64,000 nucleotides of DNA from Hymenolepis diminuta (lineage: Eukaryota > Platyhelminthes > Cestoda > Cyclophyllidea > Hymenolepididae): NCBI GenBank assembly GCA_900708905.1, contig CAADRB010000013.1, forward strand, positions 1,617,331 through 1,681,330, in the 5' to 3' direction. Positions 1 through 13,166 of this stretch are shown here, piece after piece (position 1 is the first letter of the stretch; every line of letters starts with the position of its first letter). The notes beneath the pieces were generated by a model. That model was given only the letters and a program-made list of their open reading frames with translations. It was not told the origin of the DNA and ran no database searches. A program made the position numbers and the translations under genes.

Positions 1-470
1 CATTTCCTATCATAAGAGGATGTAGTAACATACACTCACATTCAAAGTAAAGTGATTTGATGTTATCTTCCCTTTTCACACATCTGTGCGGATTTTATCT
101 CTCTGTGTGTACCTCCTTCCTCACCAATTGAATAAAATTTGTGGATTTAAATATAGCGGTAAAATGAGAAATTGAATATATTAATGATTATGTGTAATGG
201 ATGTTATCGTCTGTAAATGAAAAAGTACCCATTAAAAGGATAAAAATGATAAAAACCACAAATAAGAATACATGAAATGACAGAGGAGGAATGGAGTGTT
301 TAGTAATGACAATGATATTGTCTCGACAATGACGAATTATACTACTTTAGTGTGTGTTTAAGCAATAATAACCATCTGTGTGAATGAATGTGTTTGTGTT
401 TGAAAACGCGAGAAAACCTGAAGTAGACAAGTAAAAGAACCGGACTGCCTTTGACAAATGCTATTGCAAC

Positions 471-3400
471 TTAACGCCTCCATTTGCTTCTGCGTTCTCG
501 AAATTTGCGTCCAGTTGGAAAACCGAAAATTTTATCGAATGCCTTCTGCAGAAATGGCCGGTGATCAGAAGCCTCCTCCACTAAAAAGAGTAGAAAACAA
601 TTGTATAATTAGATTTAATTAAACCTTAAGAGGATGAAATGATTAGAATATCTTGAACAGAATAGCGACATATAGACAAGTACAGTATTTTACCTCATTC
701 CATTACAACAACACCACGCTGTTGAATATACCATAAGAAATAAAATATTGATTTTGAAGCATATTTTATTATAAGGTAAATCAAATCTTTATTTACCTTT
801 ATAAGGAGTATTTGACTAATGGATCTAAAACCGCCTTGATTTCTAGATTATTGAGCACCTAATCTTTAGAAAATCACGGAGTTAAGTGTTTAGTAAAAGT
901 AGTCATTTTAAAATGTGTTCCCGGGTTTTAGCGACACTTCTCCACGAGATTTAGAGCGAGAAGATGGAATATGGGAGCCAGAATTTGCAAATGTGTGTCT
1001 GTCATAAATCACTGTAAAGTGTCGATCGAATATGATCGAATAACCAAGATTTCCTAGGCTGTAACTGCTGTTGCGTTTGTTTCTCTTAAGTTGTTTACCG
1101 ATTTGTTCCAGTATAAAGTTTCTCTGTTCTACCGGTAAATTTTCAGTTTTCCAACAAAGAGGCGGATTCCATATTTACATACTAAAAATACAAGCATTCA
1201 CCTACTGACTATCTCATTCACATATTGCTCTTATGAAGTTTGAAGGGTGATACTTTCGCTAGCCTGCCTCACTTCTACTTTAGTGTGTTTTACATTCAAG
1301 AATCGCTTTTGCTTTTGATCCCCGCAGAATTTAAAATAATCGATTTTCAGATAGTTTGAAGAGATACACAGCGTTAGGAGGAATGAAGTAAATCCTGATA
1401 AATTTTATCTGAAGTAAGAATAAAGATCAAATCAAATCAAATCAGATCAACTCAAAACAACTATTTACCAAGAGATAGAACTAGGTAAAAGAAAATTTAC
1501 TCGGAATTGCATAAAGGAAGTAAGTAGTAGAACCAAACTTCTAAAATTTGCTGCTTTCTCTCATTATCTGGTGCCCTTAATGGACGGATTATCAAATGAA
1601 TGACACGGAAAAACAGAAGTATAAATTGTGAAAGTTCTTTTAAAACGAACCGTGTTGGCTGTTAATAATCTTCTCTTGTAATTCAAGGACCTTATTTCGA
1701 GAATTCTCATACTGTTCCCCTTTGAGTTTCAACATCTTCTTTGTCTCCTTCAGTGCTAAAGGTAGGCAAAAGTAAATAAGAAAACATTGTTTGTCATTAG
1801 TTAAAATTAGATTTCTAAACGTCCCTGATGGTACAATCAATTCATATTCAAAAGGAAAGATATAAATTACCAACGCATGTAAAGACCTTAATTCGTCTTT
1901 GAAGTCATTTATAATGCTCTTTTACAAAACCGGAACCATGTTCGATAATGACAACAGTGGTTATTCATTTAGGTGAAAGAAAACTTGAGATAGAACTTAA
2001 CAGGGGAATATAATGTCAGTTAGAACTTCATTTATCTCTTGATGGTCGGTCTATGTTGATCATATTCTATACTTGACCTCCTTTCCTTCAGTTCAGTTTA
2101 ATATTTTCTCCCTATTCATTTACACCACTCGGGTCTATTTTAGTTAAGATGGGATATTTCAACATTGAGTTCAACTAGAGTGAGTTCTGCTGCGTTATAG
2201 ACATCTTCATTGTTCCAATTTAACTTCACCTAATTATAAGAAAAGGTGAATGGATCAACGCGATATGACCGGTCATCCAATTGAATCGGCTGGAAAAATA
2301 AACTCTGAACATTATAGACATAAAATTACAGAGGAATGAAATCCTGGAATTTGTAATACGGATATTTGACGTCCTGAACTACATCTAATAAACAAAATAT
2401 GGATAAACTAAATAAACGAATGAAGTGAGATGTTTTAATGTCCTGACTTCACTCTCCGTGTCTACTTGACTCTCCTCCTCCAACACGAACTGCTTACTGT
2501 TTTCCATAGTTAGATGTTTTTCTTTGTTAAAGATTTACAACGGGCAGCTATATTTTGTTGAATTATTGCATTTAAAGTTTCTGTTTAATATAAAAGAGTT
2601 TTATTATTCTCTTTTAATAAATGATAGTTAGTTTGTCACTTTGTGCTTAATGCGACCAAATGAAACTTCGATAACGAATGAACTTACAATTGCCACATTT
2701 GGTATTCTTTTCCTGATACTCCGAGAGAGTTACTCTGCATTCTCCAAAGTTATTTTGTAGCTCCTTTATCGTAGCCTTGAGTTTTTCCAATTCTAGAAAA
2801 GAAAAGATGTATGTACATTATTATCCCTCCAGTTGTCTTGCTCGAAAACTTTGTTTCAGTTATCAGCCACCAAGGAGAAAAAAGAGGAAAGCTAATACGA
2901 AGTCATGGCTAAGGCAAATGGATTAAGATGTCCTGGTAGTTTTTGGAGAGACTGAGCTGTCAATGGTAAAATAGCCAACAATATCAATTCCTGTCTCGAA
3001 AAGCGTAAATCTCTACCTTGAAGGAATTTCAAATGCAAATATCAGTAACAGCTTCCAGTGCCCAATTTTCAGTTAATTTAAGGCTTATAAAAGAATTGGA
3101 TGATTGAAACTCCACATATCAGAATTTCATCTCCAACAGTGATATTACACAATACTTTATAAAAGATTTTTTAAGAAGCGGCAGCTTATACCATTTCCGA
3201 GTTAAAAAGGGAAGCACAACTCCTATATCCCATTGTCCAAATCTCCCTACCCTATCTCCAAACTATTTGCCCTCACCTGTAGCTATGTATCTGCCTGTCC
3301 GATTATATATTTAAAGCCAACGAATGAATTTAACTAAATTATATACCTTCCATTAGCACTATTTCAAAATAAAAAAAATGACTTATGCATATACATGAAA

Positions 3401-3625
3401 ATGTCAAAATTTTCTTACTTGTTTCCAACTGTTCAATTTTCTCCTGTCGCCAATTCAGTGTTGACTTACACTTTATCAACTCAGAAGATGTTTCAAAGTC
3501 AAATGCATTGGGTACTGAAAAATCTACATTGAAACAGAGGTTTATTAATTTAAAAAAGTATTGATTAATCAATATAATAAATTTAATTACATACCTGACT
3601 GTTTAACTTTTGTTGTGGACGAAAT
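471..3625 (-). CDS. 3' part of a coiled-coil protein gene (five exons, family not recognised)
   Basis: Five minus-strand exons join without a stop: 3,625-3,595, 3,514-3,419, 2,792-2,688, 1,755-1,651 and 580-471 (stop TAA at 471-473). All four junctions are phase 1, and every intron has GT...AG; the 1,651 donor (gttcgt) is weak. Together they encode 148 residues. The middle is highly charged and heptad-like (for example EKIEQLET, EKLKATIKELQNN and NKVLELQEKI), which indicates a coiled coil. The C-terminus is basic (GRKFRERRSKWRR). The two central exons are both exactly 105 nt, or 35 codons, equal to five heptads. No catalytic motif is seen. The start codon lies upstream and is unresolved; a possible extra exon is listed at 5,765-5,791. 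Function unknown; a structural or scaffold role is only an inference from the coiled coil. Confidence 0.72.
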
Positions 3626-4888
3626 CTGAAATGTTACAATAGCATGGTGAAGAAAATGTGCTTTGACATGTGACCAATCATATAAAATTAACCAACTGGT
3701 CAATGAACCCTAAAGACAATAACTCAATCAAAAACTAAGCAATCAAAGCCTCAGATTTAAAACATCAGGGATTAAAGCAGCAAGCTTTACAAAATTAATG
3801 AAATTTGACCCTTGGCGTCCCGATTTTATTCCCAATTCTTACTTGATCCTCTCTCTCAACCCTTTGTTGTCCCATTAGCTAGGTAAAGCGAAGTTTATTT
3901 GATATGTATCAACGATAAATGTCATTACTTACAAACTAACCCCTTTGCAACTATGAGGATGACAAACTTACCAAAACCCACCTTGAAAAAAATTTTACAG
4001 TTAGTGGTGTACTTTTTCTTCTTCAAGGTCACATTTGAAAGCTATACTTCACTGTTGAAAAATATTACTTCCGGTGGGACATTTATTTCAACACATTTCC
4101 AAAACCACCGATGGTTATACAATTATTTTAATGACCTCTTCCATAGGTCAAAGGTGGTCGGAGTATTAATAACATATGAATTTTCCATTTAAGATTTCTC
4201 TGGATGCATTTATTAAATCCAGAGTAACCGTTATATCCAGTGACTGCTTGATTTTCGTCGCACTTGTTTTACCTTCAGTGTGATCATAAAAAATAATGCC
4301 CTGATGACAGCCAGGCATAGAGAATATAAAATATTTGATAAAAACTACTGTAACCGAGAAAGAGGAAATTGTATAATTTTGCAGTTAGGAAACAATGGAA
4401 AAGACGCACATGAAGAAGGACTAATTTTAATCAATTAGTTTGAGAAACCTGCCAAGAAAATCCTATTTTAAGTAATTAAAACGTATGAAAATGAAATACA
4501 ATATCATATTTCTTTATAAATAGAACCAGATCGAAAAAGAGTATCCATATTCCACAAATACATGCGTCTATTTGTGCCAGAGAGATTGAGGAAAATGTGT
4601 GGCGTTGATACAGTATTTCAAAGTCGACTTTCAGCATCTGACTCATTTTTGTGCCTTTATCGATAGAAAGTGGATAAGAGTTTACAACTTCAAATATTTG
4701 TTTCCGGGTGTTTTGCTTTAGTTTAAAATATTATAATATTATAATATGTTACTAAATGTTACCAGTTTCAAAGTCTATTTAAATCACTAGACAATTGTGA
4801 ATTCAAATAGTATTTTAATTTAATTAAATGCAATAAATATATGATTTAAATATACGGGTGTAAAAAATCATACCAAACTATAATGATA

Positions 4889-4906
4889 CATATATATATA
4901 TATATT
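4889..4906. repeat. TA dinucleotide microsatellite
   Basis: Uninterrupted TA run in AT-rich intergenic or intronic DNA. Confidence 0.85.
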
Positions 4907-5764
4907 GAGCACTTATACAATCTTATCAGAGGACTCCTTCTCCGGCAGTAAGTGTTTTCGATATACACGCACACACAAATACATAGAGCACTTTGTCGGT
5001 CTGTATAATTAGTTAGGGTATCGTAGCGGTATCTTAAAGGTTTTGTGAGTATTCATTTAGAGATTGGTATTAAAAGTGCAAATACTCTGTTACTACATTA
5101 AAGACATTATGTATTGATTATCAAATCAACTTCAATAAATAAATAAATAAGTAAACGGATAATTATTTTCATAAACCCCACAAAAGGAAAGCGTTTGAAG
5201 TGTAATTTATAACATCAACTTAGTGAACAGTATCGGTCAGATCAAGTTATCTAATCCGCAAAAATTAAAATAGAACAGGTATGAAATAATTAAAATTTAG
5301 TAGATAAATATTAATCGATAGCTTTTAATAATATAAGCAAACTACTAGTTGGAAATAGTGATAAGATAGAATCAACAACAACTTTTGGCAAACAAAACTC
5401 CTGGAACAACGAATGACCACTTTCGCACCCCCAAAAGTAAGAGGAGTAAAAATAATCCCTTCAGGAAGGGCTTGACAACCAGAGGGCTGTTGTGGATCTA
5501 AAAATAGAAGCTCCTTTCCCTGCAAGTAGATAAAGACGAACAGAGAACCAATAATCCGGATAATTTGTCTTAAGGCGAGAGAAAAATGGGATGTATTTCG
5601 AGTGGAGGAGAATTGGGTAGGCAATTATGATAGTTTAAATTAAAGTATCATTAAGTCATATTGGTATTAGACGGAAAAAAGCACTACGCTGGATGTCTCG
5701 TGGTTTTCATTGGCTAATGGGCTCTAACTTCTTGATTCTCATTCGCTGAAATATTCGCACATAC

Positions 5765-5791
5765 CTCCATTATCACGTGGGTTTTCACATG
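5765..5791 (-). CDS. Possible small upstream exon of the coiled-coil gene
   Basis: On the minus strand a 27-nt open segment (HVKTHVIME) is bounded by an acceptor (ctggaacag) and a strong donor (gtatgtgcg). It is phase 0 at both ends, which matches the phase-0 start of the exon at 3,625-3,595. So short a segment can arise by chance, and the intron would be about 2.1 kb. Confidence 0.25.
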
Positions 5792-8700
5792 CTGTTCCAG
5801 AAGACGAATTAAAGGGAAAATTAGGAGGAAAGTAACTCTTTTAAGCAGTTCGTCAATATTTGTACACTTAAATAGCAGTAAGTTACAGTTAAAAGATATG
5901 GAGTCTTCAATGAGTAAATATCAAAACACAAATTTAATCTCATCATGTCATTGCTGTAGAAGTAATTCATAATAGAATGATTTTTTCAAAAACGACTCCC
6001 CTGATTCCTGATTTTTAAAACCACATCCAAACAAATGAGCATAAACAAAATAGTAAAAGGTCAAGTAATGATTTCATCTACTCAACGGTTTATCCCCGTT
6101 TCATATTTCTACAATCATGTTGCCTCGGCAAGGAAACATCTACCTTTATTAGACAAGGCGAAGAGAGCCTCTGAAATGAACAGTGAAGAATTAGAATCCC
6201 AAAACTTTAGGACCAGATCTCTTTTCCCTTTCCCCAAATTACATATAGCTGTGCACTACTTCGCTACTTCGAATGGTATAATATATAAACAAACACAAAA
6301 TTATCCCTAGTGCAAAGAAGATAGACCTTTGAATCATAAATATTTTGCACTATATAAAGGTCAAGGTTAAATATTTGGTGAAAAATTAAGAAAGGCACTA
6401 ACTACCCCCACACATGCCATTATTTGGCTAATTGGGTGTATGCTTTTTTAGAAAAGTTCCCGATATTGTTTGAAAATTGAATGGTTAATTTTTAGAAATA
6501 AACAAATGGAAACACATTGACTGACCCTTAACCTGATATACTTTTAATACAAATATTGCTAGTCATCTGAAGAAATTCTCCCAATTCCATTCTGTCATTT
6601 AAAAAATGAGTAACTGTTCAATGAGCATTTTATTCATAACTGTTTTCTTTAAAGCACCGAAAAGACTCGCGCTTGGAATCTGTTTTTGATATATTGTACT
6701 GGTAGCTTGAAGGTCTCGAGGTTAACGCTGCACATGCCCCAATTAGCTGTTACATTTTCAGAGTTGGATATTAACTGGATTCAAGTCAAGCTCAAACTTA
6801 TGAAAATAATGATAAGAGGGGGCTAAAATACCAATAAGAAATCATGTAAGCTAGTATCATTTTGCTATTACTTTAATTAGAAGAAAATACCCCGCTGGCT
6901 TATATCAGCTACCGACTCTGTAACTTTGAAGATGGAAATGGAAACACTACTCAATTCTCGAATTTGATCAAATCCTGAGTGTGTTTCATCAACAAATAGA
7001 AGACGGTCCAACTTAACTGTCGACAAGGTCTCAAAAATTTAAAGGACTGAGATTTTTAAGGGTAAAAAGAACCCAACAACAACTGGTGCTTTGTAGAAAC
7101 CTTGGTTTCTAGGTAAAAGCCATGCACCATTAGCTCAAACCGTATACTTGAAACGAAATTTTGTGTAAATTGACTAAATAATTATGAATAAACTATTTCA
7201 GTTCGGGTTCAGTAATATATTGAAAATATTTACTGTCGAAAAACGAGTTCTTTGATAGGACTGTGTAGGTGTTCAAAGGCCTTCATTGATCATTGCACCT
7301 CGTTCAATATATTCTATATTTGGAAGGCAGGACACTTTTTACCTTTTAAACAATATCCGATTTTTATAATTAAATTGCTTTTGTTAAGCCATGAATAACA
7401 AAACAAGAGTAAAAAAGTATTCAACAGAAAAAAAGCGGAAAAAATACACCTAAATTACGAATAATGCTATGGAACCATATAAGTAGGTTAATGTTTGAGA
7501 TTCACAATCAGTTAGGGGAAATGAAGCATAAAGTTGTGAACAGTTTCCTGAACTTTAGACGCTCGCATATTTATTTATAGATTACGAAAATATCTATCAT
7601 GTCTAAGTCACATGGAGCCAAGAAACGATCAAATGGTGTCTTAATTCCCATTGGTCAGTGGGGTCAACCCTTGTGATCCGTAATTATCAGAATATTCGTG
7701 AATGCATTTTGTACTGGCTGAGAAGAAATTAATTGAAATCTACCAGACAGAGGAAGAAAATCTACAAAATTAAAACGTGCAATTTATGAATGAAGTAAAT
7801 AGGTAAAACCAAAACTAAACAATCTGAAACATATTTTAATTTTCAAAACAAGGACTTTAATCTATTGAGGTCACGACATTCACTCATATACAATAACCAG
7901 TTTATTTACCTAGTCGAAACAAGTGATACAAGGTTTTAATGTTTTTATTTCCGGAAGTGGATAAGGAAATCTGGTCTCAACTCAAATTAAATAAAGGTCG
8001 TATTTTAATAAATTGTTCAATTTTTAAGTTTATACATTTGTAAACTTTGACTTCAATAAAATTAATTCCAAAGGCGAATATCATTGATGGAGATGAAATT
8101 TTTCATTGACGCTCGAAACGACTTTGAATTTTGTGAGACATAAAATTTAAAACTTTTCGCTCCTAATATATAAAAATCTCACTCTTTCTCTCCCTTATGG
8201 GAGAAACTGTAATAAAGTTGACTAAAATTACCACCTTTTGTCATAAATCAGATCAAAATACGGAGGGAAACAACAATGCGTTTCGTCCAATAAAGAATGG
8301 ACTTCTGATTAAAACGCACCACTGGAAAATGATCAACCATTTTTATTACCTAGGACAAGATCGATAGTAAATAATAAATTTAAATAGGAATAAATTGGGA
8401 GAAAATGATTAAAATAAAATGAAGAAGGTGCTTAAAGGAATAAGTGGATAATAGAAAAGGACACTACATATGTTTGCCATCGAAAACCGAAGAAATATCA
8501 GTGGAAACCTTATCTTGACTTAAGAATTCTAACTCAATCAGACGATAACTTCTTCTGACACTCATTTTCAAGTGAAGGAATACGTCATGAGACCTCTCTG
8601 ATTTAGAAATTCCATTCTTTCGCTTTTATGAAGAATTATCATTAGATATTAAATATATTAATTCCTTTTAATGAACTAAATGGATCTCAAACTTACTGTT

Positions 8701-8936
8701 AGGAACACTGTCTTAAAACAATTGGATTTAGTACATTAAGTGAAAGTGTATTTACGATAAATTCGAAATAAAATATCTATTTAAAGCCCCAGGGTACTCA
8801 AACTCAAGATATGTAGGCATGACACCGAAACAAATATGACGTCATATTTCTCTAATATGTTTCCACGAAAACCAGACATTTAACAATGAAAAGGGACATG
8901 TCGGCACATATATATAGGTTTAGATAACTTACCATA

Positions 8937-9062
8937 CAAACAGTTGTAGCAGGAATCAGGACTGAAGAAGAAAAGAAGTTGATTACCAATACCTCCAAAA
9001 TAGTGAAACTTACTTGCTAAGAGAAGAATACATAGAGCGACCAGTTTCGATGTGCTATCTAA
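8937..9062 (-). CDS. Two candidate short exons with a hydrophobic segment
   Basis: A minus-strand acceptor (gttttcctttag) at about 9,062 opens a frame reading STSKLVALCILLLA, then a donor (gtaagttt). About 53 bp further is a second acceptor (cttcttcag), a short exon and a donor (gtaagttatc). The hydrophobic run would suit a signal peptide or membrane anchor. Spliced in phase, the second exon continues hydrophobic. In another frame it would read CYNCLYG, like the start of a three-finger (Ly6/CD59) domain, but that frame does not join. No further exons were found, so this is tentative. Confidence 0.25.
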
Positions 9063-10563
9063 AGGAAAACGAAATAAAAGCATCATGTGAAAATTATTTT
9101 GCATCTTTTTCTGCGAAATGACTATGACTCCCAATATTTATTATTAATGATTGGGAGATGAAACGAAGACACTTTATTCTAATATTAAATTAATTACTAA
9201 TGAAAGCACCTTGAAATCATCAGCTTTAACACATTTTTGAATTCGAAAAGAGAATAAATCACATGACTTTGTTTAAAGGTAATTAGGTTAAAAATTATGT
9301 AGCTAATTGTTCTAATAGGTTTTATGAACGAAAATCTGACATTTTCCTCGATAATTTGGAATCTAACAAGTTCGTGCAACCCCAACGAAAAATAAAATTT
9401 TATTGCCAAGAATGACATTTACCAAAGTGTTGGATGTCTTTCTTAGAAGTTAATGAATTGGTATATTTGTTTACATGTTTTATAGATTTTAAGTTGGCGC
9501 TTGTAATAATTAAGAACATTAGGAGTTTTAAAAGATATTGCACGAAAAGTACAAAGAATGTCGATTTTTAAAAACGAAAGTTAGTATTTACCGATTCTTC
9601 TAATCATGCATTTTACAAGATGGTTCATATTCACCTCACAATGGAAGAAAGTTTGATAAATTGCATGCATCCTATCTTCACAATTTCAAAAGCTAAGATT
9701 AAAATCAGCCAGACTACTTCAATAATAACGTTGATTGTAAAACAGGCCTTCGGTGATTTTGTATATAGCTAAGAAACTCCCCTGTAAGGAATTGTCTAAT
9801 TTTTCTTATCGAAAATAAAATTCTTAAAGAAATAAATTCACAAATTACTTTTCTTATAAAACACTGAAATCCGTTGTCTTTGTGAACAAAATGGGAGCAA
9901 AAACGGAGGCAAAAGTTAAATGGGGACAAAAACAAAACAAAGATAAGAGAGTGAGGAAGACTCAAGGTCACAAAAGCATTCCTACTGTAACCCTTTTTAT
10001 TGCTCCAGACATGCTCCATTTTCCTGACATACTACTAAGGTCAACATATTTTTGTGGAATCCGGAACAAGACGTATAAACTATAATCAGAGAATTCCTTA
10101 AAGCTAATACTACCTGAATAGAAAATCAGAATTTATAATGAATAACGAAACGACTACTACTTTAAAGTTTTTGATATTACTTTATCATTAATGTATTCTA
10201 ATAAGTGACACCAAACTAGAGACTTCTGTATCAAAAAAGTTAGTATGTATTCCTGCATTAGGGAAATCGATCGTTTGACCGATCGAGTCTATTAAAATTA
10301 CAAAGCAAATATTCCAAGAGAACAATTGATACTAAGCATTCTGGGTTTACTATCATTCCCCCTATTTATGATTTGTTGCAAAAGTTCATTAATAACATCC
10401 ATTTTCCTTGATAATAACAAAGAATAATAAAGAAACTCTTTAAACAGCCATTTTAGACAGAATTCTCACCTCGGAGCCACTAATGAGAAATCCGCATTCT
10501 TTTAACCTTCTCTTAAACAGTATTAACCAGTCCGATAGTTTATTTTAATAAACAAATAGGCAT

Positions 10564-10629
10564 TGTTGAGTATCGAATCCATGACCTCTGATTCGACAGA
10601 AATATAACTTGAATACTACGCCGCCAACA
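10564..10629 (-). repeat. tRNA-like remnant (decayed tRNA or SINE head)
   Basis: On the minus strand the 66-nt segment starts TGTTGGC and ends CTCAACA, which can pair as an acceptor stem. It has an A-box-like GCGTAGTATTCAAG and a B-box-like GGATTCGATAC. A TCTG/CAGA stem sits where the anticodon arm should be. The T-arm stem does not pair, so it is not a functional tRNA. A tRNA-derived SINE fragment is as likely as a pseudo-tRNA. Confidence 0.35.
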
Positions 10630-10678
10630 CACTTTTTATTGATCTAAACCGATATTTTAAAGTGAAGAATCTTATCCC

Positions 10679-10728
10679 NNNNNNNNNNNNNNNNNNNNNN
10701 NNNNNNNNNNNNNNNNNNNNNNNNNNNN
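10679..10728. other. Assembly gap (50 N)
   Basis: Run of N. Confidence 0.99.
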
Positions 10729-12133
10729 GAAATTGCTTTTAATAAAAGTATCCTCATATTTAAGGATGATAGTTGGATGAATCTTTAAGTTGTGACATGT
10801 TCCATAAACCAATTTCAAAATTTTCAGCAATGATTATTACAGGTTGTAGGAGCTGGGATTTTTGAAATTCTTCTATCAAATAGGAACAAACATTATAATC
10901 CTATAAAACCATTTTGTCACTTCCCTACACTTTTTATATAACTTATATTTCACACACGAAAATTACACTTTAAAAGAGATGGAAAGCAATTAATCATTTA
11001 ATTACAGGGCGATATATTCAAATATTAAAGAGTGCGTCAAGATATTAGCACACTGCGAAGTTCGAAAACCACTTGTCAGACTGTAAAGACAGTGAAGGAT
11101 CATTGCAGACTTATATGTTCAGATAGACGGAAAAGATAACAAAGTGCAGTCAATATCACAGATTCATTAATATTCCATTTTATACAATGCTGACCGACTA
11201 TATAATTGTTTTACTAAACAAAAAAGGAGTTGAATTTCAATCAGTCATATAAGAAAGCTCAGCTATCACTCCCTCCGTTCGGGGTTACCTTTAAAATTGT
11301 AAGGAGTTAGTTTGTTTAAAAACCCAAAATTCGGGAAAGATTAATCTCGCATAGGAAATTCATCAAATTCCTTTCACACTTTTCAGTTCAAATTAAACTT
11401 GACTACGAAAATTCAGAGGAAAATTGTATGGAAGCTTGTTAACGTACTTAATCAGTAGTATTATTAAAAAGATAAAATCAACTGCCACATTTTTTTGTTT
11501 TCTAATGATATTTAAACTTGTTAATTGTTAATAAATTTCAAATCATGTGTTAGAAGAGTACCGTAAAATCGTATTTTCTTAGTTATTTTTATGGTTTCGA
11601 TTCGTTTCCTTTAGGTAAATCACATTTTATTTTTGAATTAAAGATAGATTCCGCCCTAAAATTACCTATTTTCAAATAAAATGAGGTAATTAGACACATC
11701 CACTTCTTGATTTTGCTATCAGTGGTAAAATAGAATGACGATTTTATGAAATGAATGCTTGTATTTAATTGAGGTAGCGTAAGTGAAGTAGAATAAAATG
11801 GCTGAACACCACGCGAAAGACTACAAATCAAAGTAAACAGGCGCTAAATATAGACATGGTAGGTTATTTTAGTAGGACAGACGGCTATAGAGATTGGAAC
11901 CAATAGCAGAGCGCTCAAATGGGATACTGAATCATGATTGGGGAATAAACAAATGACATATTATTCTCACGAACTGAATTATTGACCATGAGATTTCAAG
12001 GAAAAAAACATTGACGAGCGAATGGTCTGGGTAGAGTCAAAGCTTCAGATTACTTTCATTAGTTCCTTCCTTCTTCTTTTTCGATAAGAATAAAAATCAA
12101 TTGGAGTCTGTATAATTGGGAAAACATTTAGCC

Positions 12134-12453
12134 TGTACCGGATGCTACACCAATAAGCCCTTTTGCAACAGCTAGGTAATCCTCCTAGGTAGTCCAAATA
12201 GCGTCTGGCAGAGTCCTCTATTATAAATTTGCTCCCGAAATCAGCTAGGCTGCACCCAAAGTAGCGAGAACAAGAAAGGTGTTGAGTAGAGGGAATTTAC
12301 TGATCCGTTTGAGATGCGATAGTAAGAATTTAAACGAACAGAGCTCCTTATGAATCGCTGTCCACGAGCTTGGTACTTAAATACAAACAACGCTAAGCTG
12401 CAGGGATATTGATTACTGATTGGCTGGGAAGGCCTCTGCACGCGAACTCCACA
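12134..12453 (-). mobile_element. Solo LTR, family B, with 4-bp target duplication
   Basis: On the minus strand the element runs from TGTGGAG to CGGTACA (TGT...ACA), about 320 bp. It is flanked by identical AGCC tetramers at 12,130-12,133 and 12,454-12,457, read as a target-site duplication. Inside are a CCAAT motif and a TATA-like TATTTAAG, as expected of an LTR promoter. It is clearly homologous to 26,114-26,482, 27,468-27,838 and 31,741-32,074; shared blocks include GAGGACTCTGC and GAGGATTAC. No internal retrotransposon sequence adjoins it, so it is a solo LTR. Confidence 0.8.
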
Positions 12454-12850
12454 AGCCTACTTCGAACTATTATTAGTAGCCATTTAATTAGAGATGTCTT
12501 TTTACTATTTAAATACATCGACATAATTTGTCAATAACTGAAATAATGTTATTAAAAAATTAAGAATAAATCTTAGTTTACACCGACAGAGAAATTGTTT
12601 ATTCTGATTTCATCCAAAAGAGATCTTTTGATCAGTTAAGAAACCAAATAAAAGATAAACTTGATAAAATGACGGTTAATTTATTAAATACAGTCGACAG
12701 TTAAAGATGTATCCCCACGGCCTCTTAAGCCTACTTAATTAAGACTCCAAACGCGTAAGAGCCATCAAACAAAGTAAATAAAAGATTGATTTTGGGATTG
12801 GGAAATGAGAAAGTACATTTTAATTAATTTTACTGACATCTGTAAATGTC

Positions 12851-13080
12851 TCAAACATATACTTTGCGCGGGAAAACGTATGAAAAGTAATAAAAAAGGA
12901 TAATTGACTTAAATGTACTCAAAGACAATCCTCCATTTACCATGAAGGAGGGTGTTTTAAAAGAGGCCGAGTTAAACAATAGCTGAAGGTTGTTGAATTG
13001 TGATAAATAGAAATAATGAATGCAATGGATCATCCAAAAGGAATACGTATTGCAGGTCATCCAATAAAAAAAACAGAATT
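12851..13080 (-). CDS. Possible terminal exon of the acidic protein gene
   Basis: A minus-strand acceptor (gcattctttag) precedes an open frame that joins in phase 1 to the exon ending at 13,167 and runs to a TGA at 12,851. The predicted peptide is rich in aromatic residues and unlike the acidic upstream part, so it may be a chance open frame. Confidence 0.25.
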
Positions 13081-13166
13081 CTAAAGAATGCAGTCCCACA
13101 TTTTTTTGGTGTAAGTTAAATAAATAGGAGCGTCAGGCGAAATAAACTAGTAAATTATATACTTAC

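Larger units (their letters stand above)
3700..8870. other. AT-rich stretch without a confident gene
   Basis: No open frame here has convincing coding character. A minus-strand segment at about 5,360-5,522, after a good acceptor (ctacttgcag), is open for over 50 codons, but its donor is unclear. Simple AT tracts occur at 4,728-4,745 and a TA dinucleotide run at 4,889-4,906. Confidence 0.5.
9135..12110. other. AT-rich stretch without a recognised gene
   Basis: It holds an assembly gap and a tRNA-like remnant (both listed separately). Open frames here are short and have no coding character. Confidence 0.5.

Noticed and set aside
5325..5624. 99-codon minus frame with a good acceptor at about 5,523
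   Set aside because: Possible exon, but no convincing donor and no partner that fits in phase; left as a note in the gene-free entry.
8937..8970. CYNCLYG on the minus strand as the start of a Ly6/CD59 three-finger domain
   Set aside because: That frame does not join in phase with the preceding hydrophobic exon, and no further cysteine-rich exons were found.
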